This document shows, one piece after another, positions 48,506 to 57,961 of a stretch of 64,000 bases of DNA. The position numbers and the translations under genes are program-made. Positions within the stretch are counted from its first letter, which is position 1; each line of letters starts with the position of its first letter. The notes below the pieces were generated by a model. It was not told the DNA's origin, did not search any database, and saw nothing but the letters and a program-made list of their open reading frames with translations. Location: NCBI RefSeq assembly GCF_001648595.1, contig NZ_LBAW01000017.1, positions 24,884 through 88,883 on the forward strand. Direction: 5' to 3'. The DNA comes from Legionella bozemanae. Lineage in GTDB: Bacteria > Pseudomonadota > Gammaproteobacteria > Legionellales > Legionellaceae.

Positions 48506-49207
48506 ATGAAAAAAATAACCTTACGAATGATCATTATTGGTCTATTAATACTGTTTTCTTTGAATACTCACAGCAGCAGATTTTCTGGGACTTCTTCTAC
48601 ATCTTTATCCAATAACGGAAAAAATTTAAATTCTCCTGCAATTCCAGCAGTACAAAACGATATGAAAAAAGAGGATATTCCTGTTTTTAATACTGAAGAA
48701 CCCAAAGGATGTAAATATTGGCTTCCTTTTTTTAAACCTTTTTGTCGTCATCTGCATCAAACGTGGACTGAAGGCAATACCGAACTGTATCTTTCAGGTT
48801 ATGCATGGCACAACCGTTTTACTTATTCTGCAAAGCAACTTCGAGAAAAAAAATACAATGAACTCGCTTGGGGAGGTGGATTCGGTAAAGGTTTTTTTGA
48901 TGAAAAAGGAAATTGGCACGGCCTTTATGCGTTTGCATTCCTCGACTCTCATCGCAATCTTGAACCAACTGCTGGATATGCCTATTTAAAAGTCGCAAAT
49001 TTGAGTAAAGATTTTAAAGCAGGGCTAGGATTTTCTGTATTGATTACGTCACGCCCTGATATCCTACATCGTGTTCCTTTTCCGGGAGCTGTCCCTTGGG
49101 CAGGTGTTTTCTATAAAAAGCTGTCCTTAAAAGCGGCGTACATTCCTGGCTCATCAACTAATGGAAATGTGCTTTATCTGGTAGGAACATATGCTTTTGA
49201 TAAATAG
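48506..49207 (+). CDS. PagP/Rcp-like lipid A palmitoyltransferase
   Basis: A signal segment ([17 protein letters not shown]) is followed by a spacer, then the PagP barrel: [46 protein letters not shown] and a Ser-containing VLITSRPDI. PagP transfers palmitate from phospholipid to lipid A in the outer membrane. The Legionella homologue Rcp is linked to resistance to cationic peptides and intracellular growth. The His, Asp and Ser positions typical of PagP appear to be kept. Confidence 0.88.
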   Translation: MKKITLRMIIIGLLILFSLNTHSSRFSGTSSTSLSNNGKNLNSPAIPAVQNDMKKEDIPVFNTEEPKGCKYWLPFFKPFCRHLHQTWTEGNTELYLSGYAWHNRFTYSAKQLREKKYNELAWGGGFGKGFFDEKGNWHGLYAFAFLDSHRNLEPTAGYAYLKVANLSKDFKAGLGFSVLITSRPDILHRVPFPGAVPWAGVFYKKLSLKAAYIPGSSTNGNVLYLVGTYAFDK

Positions 49208-49374
49208 AGAGCATGTTCTGTGCTGTTCTAAGAAAATTTAGCTTTGCTGCATCGATTAACTATATTTTAAAGATATAAACCCATCCCACTACTGAATCAT
49301 GCACTACCCAGGCAACTGCTTTTTTTAAGAGAATGTGCTATGTTCTATAGAACCATAATCAGAATATTTTTAAT

Positions 49375-49881
49375 ATGAAATCGTTTATTGAACAAGCACA
49401 GTTTTATGCGGCATATCATCAAAATATCAAGACACGTTACACACATATGGCAGGAGTTCCTCTCATTATTTTATCAGTAATGATCTTGTTAGGTTTTATA
49501 AAAATAATTATGCCTGGTGTTTTTGCAACAAATCTTGCTTTTTTCGCTACGGTAATTGCCTTAATTTATTATTTCCGCCTAAATTGGCAACTCGCTTTGG
49601 TACTTACTCCAATTATGCTCATCCTGTTATTGATAGCAAATTGGTTTAGCCAAGATGGCCCGACAACATTAGGGGTCTGGGCGTTTGTTATCTTTTTTAT
49701 TATAGGCTGGGGATTACAATTTTACGGTCATTATCTGGAAGGTAAAAAACCGGCATTCATGGATAACTTGAGCCAAGCGTTCATAGCCCCTTTATTTCTT
49801 GTCGCAGAGCTATTTTTTATGGCTGGGCTCATGAACTCATTAAAAGAACAAATATATGGAGTAGATAAAAATACTCTTTAG
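49375..49881 (+). CDS. Mpo1-like (DUF962) membrane protein
   Basis: The N-terminus FYAAYHQNIKTRYTHMAGVPL and the later GWGLQFYGHYLEGKKPA are the His motifs of the DUF962/YGL010w family. Four hydrophobic segments surround them. The yeast member Mpo1 is an Fe(II) dioxygenase that alpha-oxidises 2-hydroxy fatty acids. A related lipid role is inferred here. The stop codon borders a 140-bp palindrome shared with the convergent gene. Confidence 0.85.
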   Translation: MKSFIEQAQFYAAYHQNIKTRYTHMAGVPLIILSVMILLGFIKIIMPGVFATNLAFFATVIALIYYFRLNWQLALVLTPIMLILLLIANWFSQDGPTTLGVWAFVIFFIIGWGLQFYGHYLEGKKPAFMDNLSQAFIAPLFLVAELFFMAGLMNSLKEQIYGVDKNTL

Positions 49882-50021
49882 GGTCTATTTTCATTTCGCT
49901 AGCTTGAGTCAAAATGGCCTGATTTTCGAGCACCGAAGCGTAGCATACATGAGTATGTGAGCATCGGAGCACAGAAAATCGGGACAGTTTGACCAGGATA
50001 GTAGAAATGTAAACAGACCTA
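49881..50021. repeat. ~140-bp imperfect palindrome, full copy
   Basis: GGGTCTATTTTCATTTCGCT at the left and AGTAGAAATGTAAACAGACC at the right are inverted relatives. Inner CTGATTTTCGAGC pairs loosely with the AAAATCGGGAC side. It spans the whole convergent spacer and reaches both flanking stop codons, so it may serve as a terminator for both genes. Confidence 0.8.
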
Positions 50022-50390
50022 GTCTTGATCGTCAGAATAGATCGTCTTACTCTCCAAATGAATTTTACGAAAAAACTGATGAATCAGGGGCGAAAGGATA
50101 ATCACCATAATGGCAATAAATGCCAAACCGCTAAATAACGCATAACACCCAGCAAAAATCTTCCCGGAGGCCGTGACCAGATTGGCCGCAGGTCCCATGC
50201 CTGAAAGAATCATGGAGGCATTCATGAATGCATCAACCCAGGGCATTTTCTCTAAATAATGATATCCCAACATACCTACAAAAAGCGCTAACGCGGTGAT
50301 TAACAACCCAAAACAGGCGTTACGCACCATATGCAGATATACATTTGCAGGATGCAATATATTTCTTTTCTTTTTTCCTTGTTTTTTCAT
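50019..50390 (-). CDS. small membrane protein with ion-channel-like pore layout
   Basis: The 123-residue product has a basic N-terminus and two long hydrophobic helices (ACFGLLITALALFVGMLGYH and GCYALFSGLAFIAIMVIILS). Between them a re-entrant-like stretch reads FMNASMILSGMGPAANLVTASGKIFAG. The order helix, pore-like loop with a GxG, then GKIFA helix resembles two-helix potassium channels. The filter TVGYG is not present (SGMGP instead), so function as a K+ channel is doubtful. Confidence 0.6.
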   Translation of the reverse strand: MKKQGKKKRNILHPANVYLHMVRNACFGLLITALALFVGMLGYHYLEKMPWVDAFMNASMILSGMGPAANLVTASGKIFAGCYALFSGLAFIAIMVIILSPLIHQFFRKIHLESKTIYSDDQD

Positions 50391-50416
50391 TCGTACATCC
50401 TGTCACAGTTCCTGTT

Positions 50417-52540
50417 TCAAGTACCGGCAAATTGCGGCATCATTACTTTAAAACAGTGATGAATTTTTTGATTTCGTCTAAAGTCCTGATCTATTGTTTG
50501 CGCGCTAATATCCTGCACTGAATATTTTTCTAGAAGCAGGGGATCCAATTTAAATTGGCGAAAATTAGTAGAAAAATATAAAACTCCGTTAGGATTTAGC
50601 AAACGCATCGCTGAGTTCACTAAAGAAACATGATCGCGTTGAATATCCAAAGTATCCGCCATGCGCTTCGAGTTGGAAAAACTAGGCGGATCTAAAAAAA
50701 TAACATCAAAACGATCGCGAGCAATTCTCATCCATTCACGGCAATCATACTGCACGAATTGGTGCTTCGATAAATCAAGATGATTTAACTTGAAATTCTC
50801 TTCAGCCCAACGCAAATAAGTATTGGAAAGATCAACATTTGTTGTCAATGCTCCAGCTAAAGCCGCATGAACACTGGCACTGGCAGTATAACAAAAACAA
50901 TTGAGAAATCGTGTTCCTGGCTTTAATTTGGCGAAGCTTAAGCGCATTAATCGATGATCCAAAAATAAACCGGTATCCAGATAATCATATAAATTAACTT
51001 TAAACTTAGCCTGCCCCTCTGTAACAACCATGGTTTTTCGAGTTTGCCCTAGTTTTTGATATTGCTCACTGCCTTTTTGTTGTTTGCGTTGCTTTACTAC
51101 CAATTGATTCGCTTCCAACCCTAGCGCCCTGGGAACAACCTGCATTACTTCCAAACTGCGTTTCTCTGCTTTATGCGCTGGAATACTTGCAGGGGCAGCG
51201 TATTCTTGGAGTACAGCACAATCATTATATATATCTATGGCATATGCGTATTCAGGCAAATCTGCATCGTATATTCGATAACACGAAATATGATTTTTTT
51301 TCGCCCATTTCTGTAAGTGGCGATAATTTTTTTCCAGTCGATTGAACAGCATCTGCGCCCCTTCAGATAAGGTACTGCTCATGATGCCTTTAAGCTCATT
51401 TGTTACATGAATATCCAAACAATACAGTTTGCATTCCAATGCGCCATTATATATGGTGTATTGTTTCCTAGCACGAAGTCCTAAGGCCTTGGCCAAAACG
51501 GGATTGGAGGTCAAAATTGCAGCCTGCCAACCTTGATAATGTGCATGCAAAATCTTACCCAGTTGCTGATAAAGCGGAACCAAGTGCGTCACCTCACTTA
51601 GGCGTTCGCCATAAGGAGGATTACATATAACCAATCCCTTTTTTGCTGGAGCCTTAACCTCATTTAATGTTTGCGTTTTAAAATCAACCAATGGCGCGAC
51701 ACCAGCACGTTCAGCATTTTGGCGCGCTATAGCAATTATTTTGTTATCTGCGTCGGTACCCAATAAGGTCAGGGGCAGGGTTTTAACGTGCTGCAGAGCA
51801 TCTACCCGTAATTTTTCCCATAACGAAGATTGATGTTGTGCCCAATATTGTAACGCTTGATCCTGGCGCAATAAACCAGGAGCAATATGTGCTGCCATCA
51901 TGGCCGCTTCAATAACTAAAGTACCCGCACCACAAAAAGGATCATGCAAAGCATACCCTTTAGCAGCTAATTCCGGCCATTTCGCGCGCATAAGCAGTGC
52001 CGCAGCAACATTTTCCTTTAAAGGAGCAACACCCGCTTTATGACGATATCCCCTTTGGTGCAAACTGTATCCAGTGAGATCAAAGCTCACAGTGACCACA
52101 TCGTTTTTCAAATAGGCATGAATAAGAATTTGTGGTTTTTCTTTATCTACTGATGGGCGCGAATGATTTAATCGACGAAAATGATCTACTATTCCATCTT
52201 TAACAACCTGTGCACCAAACATCGTATTGCGAATGTGCTCAGAAGATCCATGAAATTCAATAGCAATCGTTTTATCGTGGGAAAATACAGTCTGCCAATG
52301 AAATTCTGTACACAGTTGATGCAGCGCCTGCTCATTACCCGCATAACCACTAAAAAGAATTAATTGCACACGATTTGCTATTCGTGACCAAAGACATAAT
52401 TTATAAAGAGTCAGTAAATCGGCATCTCCATAAACTCCTTGAGGATTGACGCGCGTAACCGATAAACCTAAGGCTTTTAATTCCTCTTCCAATAAATATT
52501 CAAGTCCGCGCGGGCAGCTTATAAATAGAGAATATTTCAT
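50417..52540 (-). CDS. rlmL: bifunctional 23S rRNA methyltransferase RlmKL
   Basis: RlmKL makes m2G2445 and m7G2069 in 23S rRNA. The N-terminal half has a THUMP domain and a methyltransferase with DPFCGAGTLVIEAA and VICNPPYGERL. The C-terminal half (RlmK) has FLNCFCYTASASVHAALAGA and DVIFLDPPSFSNSK. Length, 707, agrees with E. coli. Its ATG overlaps the darP stop (ATGA). Confidence 0.96.
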   Translation of the reverse strand: MKYSLFISCPRGLEYLLEEELKALGLSVTRVNPQGVYGDADLLTLYKLCLWSRIANRVQLILFSGYAGNEQALHQLCTEFHWQTVFSHDKTIAIEFHGSSEHIRNTMFGAQVVKDGIVDHFRRLNHSRPSVDKEKPQILIHAYLKNDVVTVSFDLTGYSLHQRGYRHKAGVAPLKENVAAALLMRAKWPELAAKGYALHDPFCGAGTLVIEAAMMAAHIAPGLLRQDQALQYWAQHQSSLWEKLRVDALQHVKTLPLTLLGTDADNKIIAIARQNAERAGVAPLVDFKTQTLNEVKAPAKKGLVICNPPYGERLSEVTHLVPLYQQLGKILHAHYQGWQAAILTSNPVLAKALGLRARKQYTIYNGALECKLYCLDIHVTNELKGIMSSTLSEGAQMLFNRLEKNYRHLQKWAKKNHISCYRIYDADLPEYAYAIDIYNDCAVLQEYAAPASIPAHKAEKRSLEVMQVVPRALGLEANQLVVKQRKQQKGSEQYQKLGQTRKTMVVTEGQAKFKVNLYDYLDTGLFLDHRLMRLSFAKLKPGTRFLNCFCYTASASVHAALAGALTTNVDLSNTYLRWAEENFKLNHLDLSKHQFVQYDCREWMRIARDRFDVIFLDPPSFSNSKRMADTLDIQRDHVSLVNSAMRLLNPNGVLYFSTNFRQFKLDPLLLEKYSVQDISAQTIDQDFRRNQKIHHCFKVMMPQFAGT

Positions 52541-53016
52541 TCTATGGATGACCTCAAATAGCGAAAAAGAGCTTTGGCAGCACCTGTATTTTTTTCTTTC
52601 TGTTGATCATCAACCGCCTTTTTTATTAATTGTCTTAAATGCTGGACCTCTTCAGGCTGATACGCTTCAATAAATGCAGTTAATGCTTCTTTACCTTCGT
52701 TGAGCAAGCGATCACGCCAATGCTCAACCTCATGAAATGACGCCGTTACCGCTTTATCTTCTTCAAGCAAACGCTCATAAGCTGCCAAAATTTCTTCATG
52801 ATCAGCAGCACGCATTAACTTTCCAATTAATTGGGATTGTCTTCTTTTAGCACCATGACTTTTAATAGACTTTGCATCAATAATTGCTTTGTAGAGATTT
52901 TCAGGAAGTGGAAGTAACTCAAGCTTAGACAAACTCAAGTCAATCAATTTTACACCCATTTTTTGTAAAAAATCGGCATCTCGTTTTTTTTGTGATTTAC
53001 TGACTGGCTCATCCAT
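52537..53016 (-). CDS. darP: ribosome biogenesis factor DarP (YjgA, DUF615)
   Basis: DarP associates with 50S precursors late in assembly. The sequence begins EPVSKSQKKRDADFLQKMG and continues with LIDLSLSKLELLPLP and SHGAKRRQSQLIGKLMR, all typical of the DUF615 family. Length of 159 is normal. It is coupled to rlmKL, another large-subunit assembly gene. Confidence 0.92.
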   Translation of the reverse strand: MDEPVSKSQKKRDADFLQKMGVKLIDLSLSKLELLPLPENLYKAIIDAKSIKSHGAKRRQSQLIGKLMRAADHEEILAAYERLLEEDKAVTASFHEVEHWRDRLLNEGKEALTAFIEAYQPEEVQHLRQLIKKAVDDQQKEKNTGAAKALFRYLRSSIE

Positions 53017-53056
53017 AGTATGTACTTTTTAACCTTAAAATTAGCTAATCATATTA

Positions 53057-53095
53057 TATACTTTACACGCTCACAAAATGAGCGTGTAAAGTATA
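53057..53095 (-). terminator. perfect 17-bp hairpin after the TauE gene
   Basis: TATACTTTACACGCTCA and TGAGCGTGTAAAGTATA are exact inverted copies around a 5-nt loop. It sits directly after the stop of the minus-strand TauE gene and before darP. The following sequence is AT-rich but not a pure T-run. Confidence 0.7.
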
Positions 53096-53100
53096 GACTA

Positions 53101-54018
53101 TTATTCAGCTGCGACAAGGGAAGCAGGTGTTGGCGTTTGTGTATAATGTTTTCTGGGTCTGGAGCGTAGATACGAACGGCCCACCGCAAAAAAATTATAG
53201 GTCAGGATGAATAATAAAAGTAAGTGCAACCAGGTAATGGTTAACTGCATAAAAATAGGGATAGTAATAAAAACACCTAAACAGCCTGAGAGACTTAGAA
53301 TCATGGTTTTCTTTAAAGGGATTTTATTATGTTTCAAGAATACAAAAGTAGTTAATGGTTGCTGCATGGCGCCTGCAGTAGTCATAATTGGGAATGCCAC
53401 TACAGGCGAAACATTCATTAAAAACAGTACGCCTTGTACCATAACAAATAAACCTATTCCCACTGAGGTTAAAGCACCGCAAACCACCATCGCTAAAAAA
53501 CCTATGATTAATTTCCATGAATGCAATTCAGTTAATTCACCGCCAACAGGTAACAGGCGAAATTGATGTGAAATTAAGAGCAGAATAATTAAAGCAAAAC
53601 AGCAAACCATAGCCAAACGAATTGTCTGCTTACTCATATGACTTACAACAAAACCACCGAGTAGACCACCAACACAAGTACCCATAACTAAGGTCAGAAG
53701 CGTAGTTAAATCAACATCAACCAACCCCATAAAAAACAAAGATTCAATTGTTCCTGGGATCACTTGCGCTCCATTATTTACCGCAGGCATTTCGTCATCA
53801 CGGAACGTACCCGTCAATTTTGCCAAAGCCACATTAACAGCAAAACTTCCAACGCCCAAAGTATCGGCGATAAAAGCAATCACTCCGCTTACAATTAATT
53901 TCAAGTATTGCATCAAAGAGAGAGGCTCAGCGGGCTGGCGAATGAGCTTGAAAACCATCACGGCTACACAAAGCAGGCTTAACACCAAAATGCTAAGAGT
54001 AATAAAAAAGATGACCAT
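53101..54018 (-). CDS. TauE/SafE-family membrane transporter
   Basis: Eight or so hydrophobic segments are present. SGVIAFIADTLGVGSFAVN in the first half and VVCGALTSVGIGLFVMVQG in the second fit the duplicated TauE/SafE family, which exports sulfite, sulfoacetate or other organic anions. Substrate is unknown. It is the last clearly core gene before the accessory region. Confidence 0.85.
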   Translation of the reverse strand: MVIFFITLSILVLSLLCVAVMVFKLIRQPAEPLSLMQYLKLIVSGVIAFIADTLGVGSFAVNVALAKLTGTFRDDEMPAVNNGAQVIPGTIESLFFMGLVDVDLTTLLTLVMGTCVGGLLGGFVVSHMSKQTIRLAMVCCFALIILLLISHQFRLLPVGGELTELHSWKLIIGFLAMVVCGALTSVGIGLFVMVQGVLFLMNVSPVVAFPIMTTAGAMQQPLTTFVFLKHNKIPLKKTMILSLSGCLGVFITIPIFMQLTITWLHLLLLFILTYNFFAVGRSYLRSRPRKHYTQTPTPASLVAAE

Positions 54019-54491
54019 TCGGCTACCAACCTAAATAAAATAGTGAACTCAAATTAAAAAACCTGGTAATTATATACTAATTCTGTTGGTCGGCAAACAA
54101 CATGTAGACCAAAAAAAATGCTTTATGAATTACACGGGGACATAAATGGAACACATTAGAGCTTTTTCCAACCTCGCAGCAGAAGTTGGAGGTAAGGAGA
54201 AGCAGAGCAGCACCAGAGCATACAAGAAGCCGGCAGTAGAGATTGGATTTACTCAAGGCTAAAAGAATACGTTGAATTACAGAATAACATTGAGTTAAGT
54301 GGAACCCGGGATAAGCACAATGACATTCCCGGACCAAAGAAATGATGATTAAATTAACGATTTGATATAAGTAGCTTAGAAAAAGAGAATTGTTTGGTTT
54401 TCACAGTAATCAAACCTAATAGGCTATTTAAGAACCTACTCCTCTATCTCATTTTACGGGTATTAAGATTGTCATATTTCTTAGGATGAGC
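54019..54491. other. 473-bp spacer at the core/accessory boundary
   Basis: No gene is supported here. An open minus-strand frame at 54077-54337 has Cys- and Leu-rich content without a plausible start site or fold. No member of the repeat families was seen. Confidence 0.4.
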
Positions 54492-55181
54492 TTAAGTACA
54501 ATAATTGTTCCATCGAGAATAGTTCGATATGCTCCGGAGGTCAGCTGCATTTTCCTCTGTATATAGCTGCTCGTTATCCTCGCACAACTCTTCGTTTTTA
54601 TATATAAAAATAGTTTTAATATTTGGAAATATATCACGAATAGCTTGACGTTGCTTCTTTGTCATCACATTCATTTCTTCATAGGATAAATTCACTGTGC
54701 TAATTTGCGGTAATTTACCCTTAAGAAGGATCATTTCTTCTAAAGGAAGAATATTTAATTCATTCTCACGTAAATCAAGATGAGTTAAAGTTTGAGGAAG
54801 AGCTGCGAAGGCAAGAGCCAATTCACTACCCAACTTATAGATTTCGGTAGAGAATTTGTCTAAAAAGTTAAATTCAAAGCTCCACTGCACATCTGATTTT
54901 CGAGCTAAAGAATTCTTACTTAAATCAAGTGAGGTTAAATTGGGTAATACAGCAAAAAATTGAGCTAATCTAGCTCCAGACTTATTAATAAGATGATTAA
55001 GGCTTAAATCCAATGAGACTAAATTTGGAGGGAATACGATACATGCTAAAAGATTTCCACTTCTTTTACCAAAGTCATTTCTGCTTAAGTTAAGTGAAAT
55101 ACATCCATTAGGGACTTGAGTCAAAGTTTTTAAAAATTCATTTTCATTAAGATTAAAAAGATGGGTCAACTGATGTTTCAT
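54492..55181 (-). CDS. leucine-rich-repeat protein, effector candidate
   Basis: A 229-residue soluble protein with at least four LRRs: CISLNLSRNDFG, LVSLDLSLNHLI, LTSLDLSKNSLA and LTHLDLRENELN, plus a weaker fifth (STVNLSYEEMN). LRR units of about 28-37 residues with the LDLSxNxL core are typical of eukaryote-like proteins in Legionella. There is no signal peptide. A role as a translocated protein is inferred only. Confidence 0.75.
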   Translation of the reverse strand: MKHQLTHLFNLNENEFLKTLTQVPNGCISLNLSRNDFGKRSGNLLACIVFPPNLVSLDLSLNHLINKSGARLAQFFAVLPNLTSLDLSKNSLARKSDVQWSFEFNFLDKFSTEIYKLGSELALAFAALPQTLTHLDLRENELNILPLEEMILLKGKLPQISTVNLSYEEMNVMTKKQRQAIRDIFPNIKTIFIYKNEELCEDNEQLYTEENAADLRSISNYSRWNNYCT

Positions 55182-55350
55182 TAATTACTCCTAGTTAGAG
55201 GTCGACAAACAATAAACGACACAGAAACATAGAATATTTGAAAGGAAGCAATTTTATTAGAAATGTTTTCAAAAGTCATGGAATTATAAACTAATCCCAC
55301 TCAAGCCTAATTTAACATTCTAACCTGTGCCTCTTCTTCGCATTTGACAT

Positions 55351-55473
55351 GTATATAAAACGGGGGTTTTGCGACCGTTGCTGCTTATGAGGCTAAACAA
55401 AACGGTTTTTCAAGTGTTGAACTATTTCGAGGTTAGTTTTCTGCATTAAGTCTACTTCACAGTAAACAGACTT
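55351..55473. repeat. accessory-region dispersed repeat, copy A
   Basis: Its core, 55357-55415, reads the same base for base as 63942-64000 at the window end. Key segments are AAAACGGGGGTTTTGCGACC and GCTGCTTATGAGGCTAAAC. A diverged copy is at 58062-58186. It lies in the 348-bp gap between the LRR and Asp-box genes. Confidence 0.9.
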
Positions 55474-55529
55474 CAAACTAAAACGGAACCTAAGTGCGCT
55501 AAAAGTTTCGAGAATTTTGATTCTTTGAA

Positions 55530-56603
55530 TTATGGATTTTCTTGAAGTTGAATAAGAGAACCTTGGGTCCCGACATAAATTATATTATTAAAAGTTGTGA
55601 TGTCATGGACAGTTTTATTTATTGGAATATTTTGCCATGAGCTACCTCCATTATAAGTAATATAAATTGATTGTAATGCGGGAGAAGATAAGATGATTTC
55701 TTGAGAATTAAGCGCCGTAATTTTTGGAAAGTAATATATTTTACTTTCAAATACCCTTGGTAAGCCCTTGGTTATTAAATACCAATTTTTACCGCCATCC
55801 AAAGTTTTAAGTAGGCCTTCGGAAGTTGTGGCAAACAAAGTATTTTCCTTGTAATACAGTGTATCAATAGAGGTTTTATTTGTACCTACAAAGACAGTCT
55901 CCCAAGTTAAACCCCCATCAGTCGTTTTTAGAATTTTACTGTTATTAATAAAACCATGACTTAAACCTAAATAGATTATTTTTGAATTTACGGCATAAAA
56001 TGTTAGAGGGACGGTCCATATTGAAGAATAAATTTTTTTCCATGTCGTTCCTCCATCATTTGTTTGAAAAAGACTACCTCCAAAACCAATCTTGTTACTT
56101 GTGAGAGCATAAACTGAATTAGAATCCAAAGCTTGGACTTGTAGAATATCAACATTTGACAAATTCGTTGGACTCCAGGTTTTACCTCCATCTACTGTTT
56201 TTCCAACACCAAATTTTAAGCTACCGACATATAAAATATCTTCATTAATTACGGAAATACTCGTACTAAATGGTGTTTTCATAGAATCCCAAGTTAAACC
56301 CCCATCAGTACTTTTATAAAAAGAGTAAGGACTTTTATTAACTAAATTAATTCCACTTGCATAAAAAATATTTGTATTTACCACACTAAGATGTTCAAAC
56401 CATCCTTTACTTAAAGTAGTTGAAGTAAAATTTTTTAATTGGTTTTCTGTTGCCCTTATCTTCGGTACTTTTAAAGTTTTTGTTTCTTTAGAAGCAAGTA
56501 AAAAACTTAAAATATAAGATGTTGTCGCTATGAGAAAAAAAATAATAAAGACAAAACGAATAAATTTAGCCAGGGATTTAATAGTTTGAATAAATAACCC
56601 CAT
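55530..56603 (-). CDS. membrane-anchored Asp-box (BNR) beta-propeller protein
   Basis: An N-terminal membrane segment (FVFIIFFLIATTSYILSFLL) precedes six Asp-box repeats: STDGGLTW, TVDGGKTW, TNDGGTTW, TTDGGLTW, TLDGGKNW and TYNGGSSW, spaced about 40-50 residues apart. This is the pattern of sortilin/Ycf48-like propellers and sialidases. Catalytic sialidase residues were not seen, so a binding or scaffold role outside the inner membrane is more likely. It is an orphan in the accessory region. Confidence 0.8.
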   Translation of the reverse strand: MGLFIQTIKSLAKFIRFVFIIFFLIATTSYILSFLLASKETKTLKVPKIRATENQLKNFTSTTLSKGWFEHLSVVNTNIFYASGINLVNKSPYSFYKSTDGGLTWDSMKTPFSTSISVINEDILYVGSLKFGVGKTVDGGKTWSPTNLSNVDILQVQALDSNSVYALTSNKIGFGGSLFQTNDGGTTWKKIYSSIWTVPLTFYAVNSKIIYLGLSHGFINNSKILKTTDGGLTWETVFVGTNKTSIDTLYYKENTLFATTSEGLLKTLDGGKNWYLITKGLPRVFESKIYYFPKITALNSQEIILSSPALQSIYITYNGGSSWQNIPINKTVHDITTFNNIIYVGTQGSLIQLQENP

Positions 56604-56843
56604 GTTGCACCTGCTGAATAGCCCAAACCTATTATAGTCAAAATATTTCCTAAGAAGGAAGAGCGAAGAACTTGATTATGAAGACTAACTTGCCACCTCC
56701 CGGAAGAGTTCAATCTCAGCTAGCAAAGCCTTAACCTCATTTACTTTGGTAAACGGGGTTAAGTATTAGTCTAACTAGAAACCTGAGAAAGAAATTGCTG
56801 GTATTAGGATACATACTCTAAGACCTTTCCTGACACCCTTAAT

Positions 56844-57572
56844 TCACATGACTTCAAATTCAGCTTTAGAAAATTCCAGATTTTTTCTCTGTAAAATATC
56901 ATCGCGACTAAATTCAATAACATTTTTGTTTGCTATACACCGCCAATTTTGCATATTAGTTATATATTCTTTATTTTTAATTTTAAATACGTCTGGTGTG
57001 AATGCTGCAACATTTTCCCCCGCATTTTTATCTCTTGCTGAAGCAAATATAAAAGCCTCAACTTTTGCCTCTCTCATCTCCGTACCTAAAAGTTGACTTT
57101 GTTCGTAATTTGTTTTGCTTGAAATTTTATCTTGATATTTTTGAAATGGTGACTTTGTTAAGTCGATTCCATTTTTTGCTTGTATATAAGCCTTAAATGC
57201 AGTCATTCGAATTTCAATGTACCCTAGATTTGCTACAGTATCATCAAAAAATTTCAAACGGTAAAATGCTACCTCTGCAAATGCTGTCTTCTGAGTTAAA
57301 GAGCCATACCACAGCGAAGGTTCATAAGTATTACCAAACCGGGATCCATACTCAAGTGGAGGATATCTAAAAGGAGTAAAAATTAAATAGTGTTTATTAT
57401 TGGCTGCTTGAGGTTTTGAATCATCTAGTAATTTTTCTAAAAGATCGTGTTCTTCGCTGCTCTCAACTAAATCTCTAGAGCTTGAACTATATTGATCCTC
57501 AACTATTCTCCATGGTTCCAACTCCAAATATTTGCAAAATTTTAGACCTTCACATTCGATCCAAATACTCAT
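56844..57572 (-). CDS. RES-domain toxin
   Basis: RES toxins degrade NAD+ as phosphorylases or glycohydrolases and stop growth. The core block FRYPPLEYGSRFG, SLWYGSLTQKTAFAEVAFYRL carries the conserved Arg, Gly-Ser-Arg-Phe-Gly, Tyr and Glu of the family. The 242-residue length is in range. It follows the Xre-type antitoxin gene with a 4-bp overlap (ATGA type), the normal order for these pairs. Confidence 0.88.
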   Translation of the reverse strand: MSIWIECEGLKFCKYLELEPWRIVEDQYSSSSRDLVESSEEHDLLEKLLDDSKPQAANNKHYLIFTPFRYPPLEYGSRFGNTYEPSLWYGSLTQKTAFAEVAFYRLKFFDDTVANLGYIEIRMTAFKAYIQAKNGIDLTKSPFQKYQDKISSKTNYEQSQLLGTEMREAKVEAFIFASARDKNAGENVAAFTPDVFKIKNKEYITNMQNWRCIANKNVIEFSRDDILQRKNLEFSKAEFEVM

Positions 57573-57943
57573 AATTTACCGCGCATTGCATCTAAATAGT
57601 TAAGTACCCTGATTAAACCAGAAATAGTTTTCATTTCTTCAATAGGTTTATTTTTAAAATATTTATTTTGGCTATTGAGCCATAATTTAGCTTTTTCATG
57701 ATTATTTCCAACCATAGCATTTAAGCCTCTATATATCCTTAAAAGTAATAGAGCGATTTCACCTTCTTTTGTATGAGGTGAAATTAATTTTTTCCCCTGA
57801 CTGAGACGAGATGCGCTGGGTTCACTTATGCCAATGATTTTACCTAAGTCTTTTCCGGATAAAGAATAAAATTTTGCCAAGTTACATAAAGCCTTCGACA
57901 AAACAATTTCTTCTTTATGATGTGTACTACTAGAAGTTTTCAT
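57569..57943 (-). CDS. Xre/MbcA/ParS-type antitoxin
   Basis: The 124-residue protein has an N-terminal helix-turn-helix (KDLGKIIGISEPSASRLSQG) and a C-terminal DUF2384-like part (IALLLLRIYRGLNAMVG, AKLWLNSQNKYFKNKPIEEM). Such proteins bind the RES toxin and repress their own promoter. A likely operator is seen just upstream. Confidence 0.87.
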   Translation of the reverse strand: MKTSSSTHHKEEIVLSKALCNLAKFYSLSGKDLGKIIGISEPSASRLSQGKKLISPHTKEGEIALLLLRIYRGLNAMVGNNHEKAKLWLNSQNKYFKNKPIEEMKTISGLIRVLNYLDAMRGKL

Positions 57944-57961
57944 TCCGAGCCCCTTTCATTT

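Noticed and set aside
54077..54337. 86-codon minus-strand frame
   Set aside because: No ribosome binding site or plausible fold; composition does not look coding.
55351..55473. dispersed repeat read as an integron attC site or a CRISPR repeat
   Set aside because: Three copies are kilobases apart, with no regular spacing, spacers, integrase or core-site pairing.
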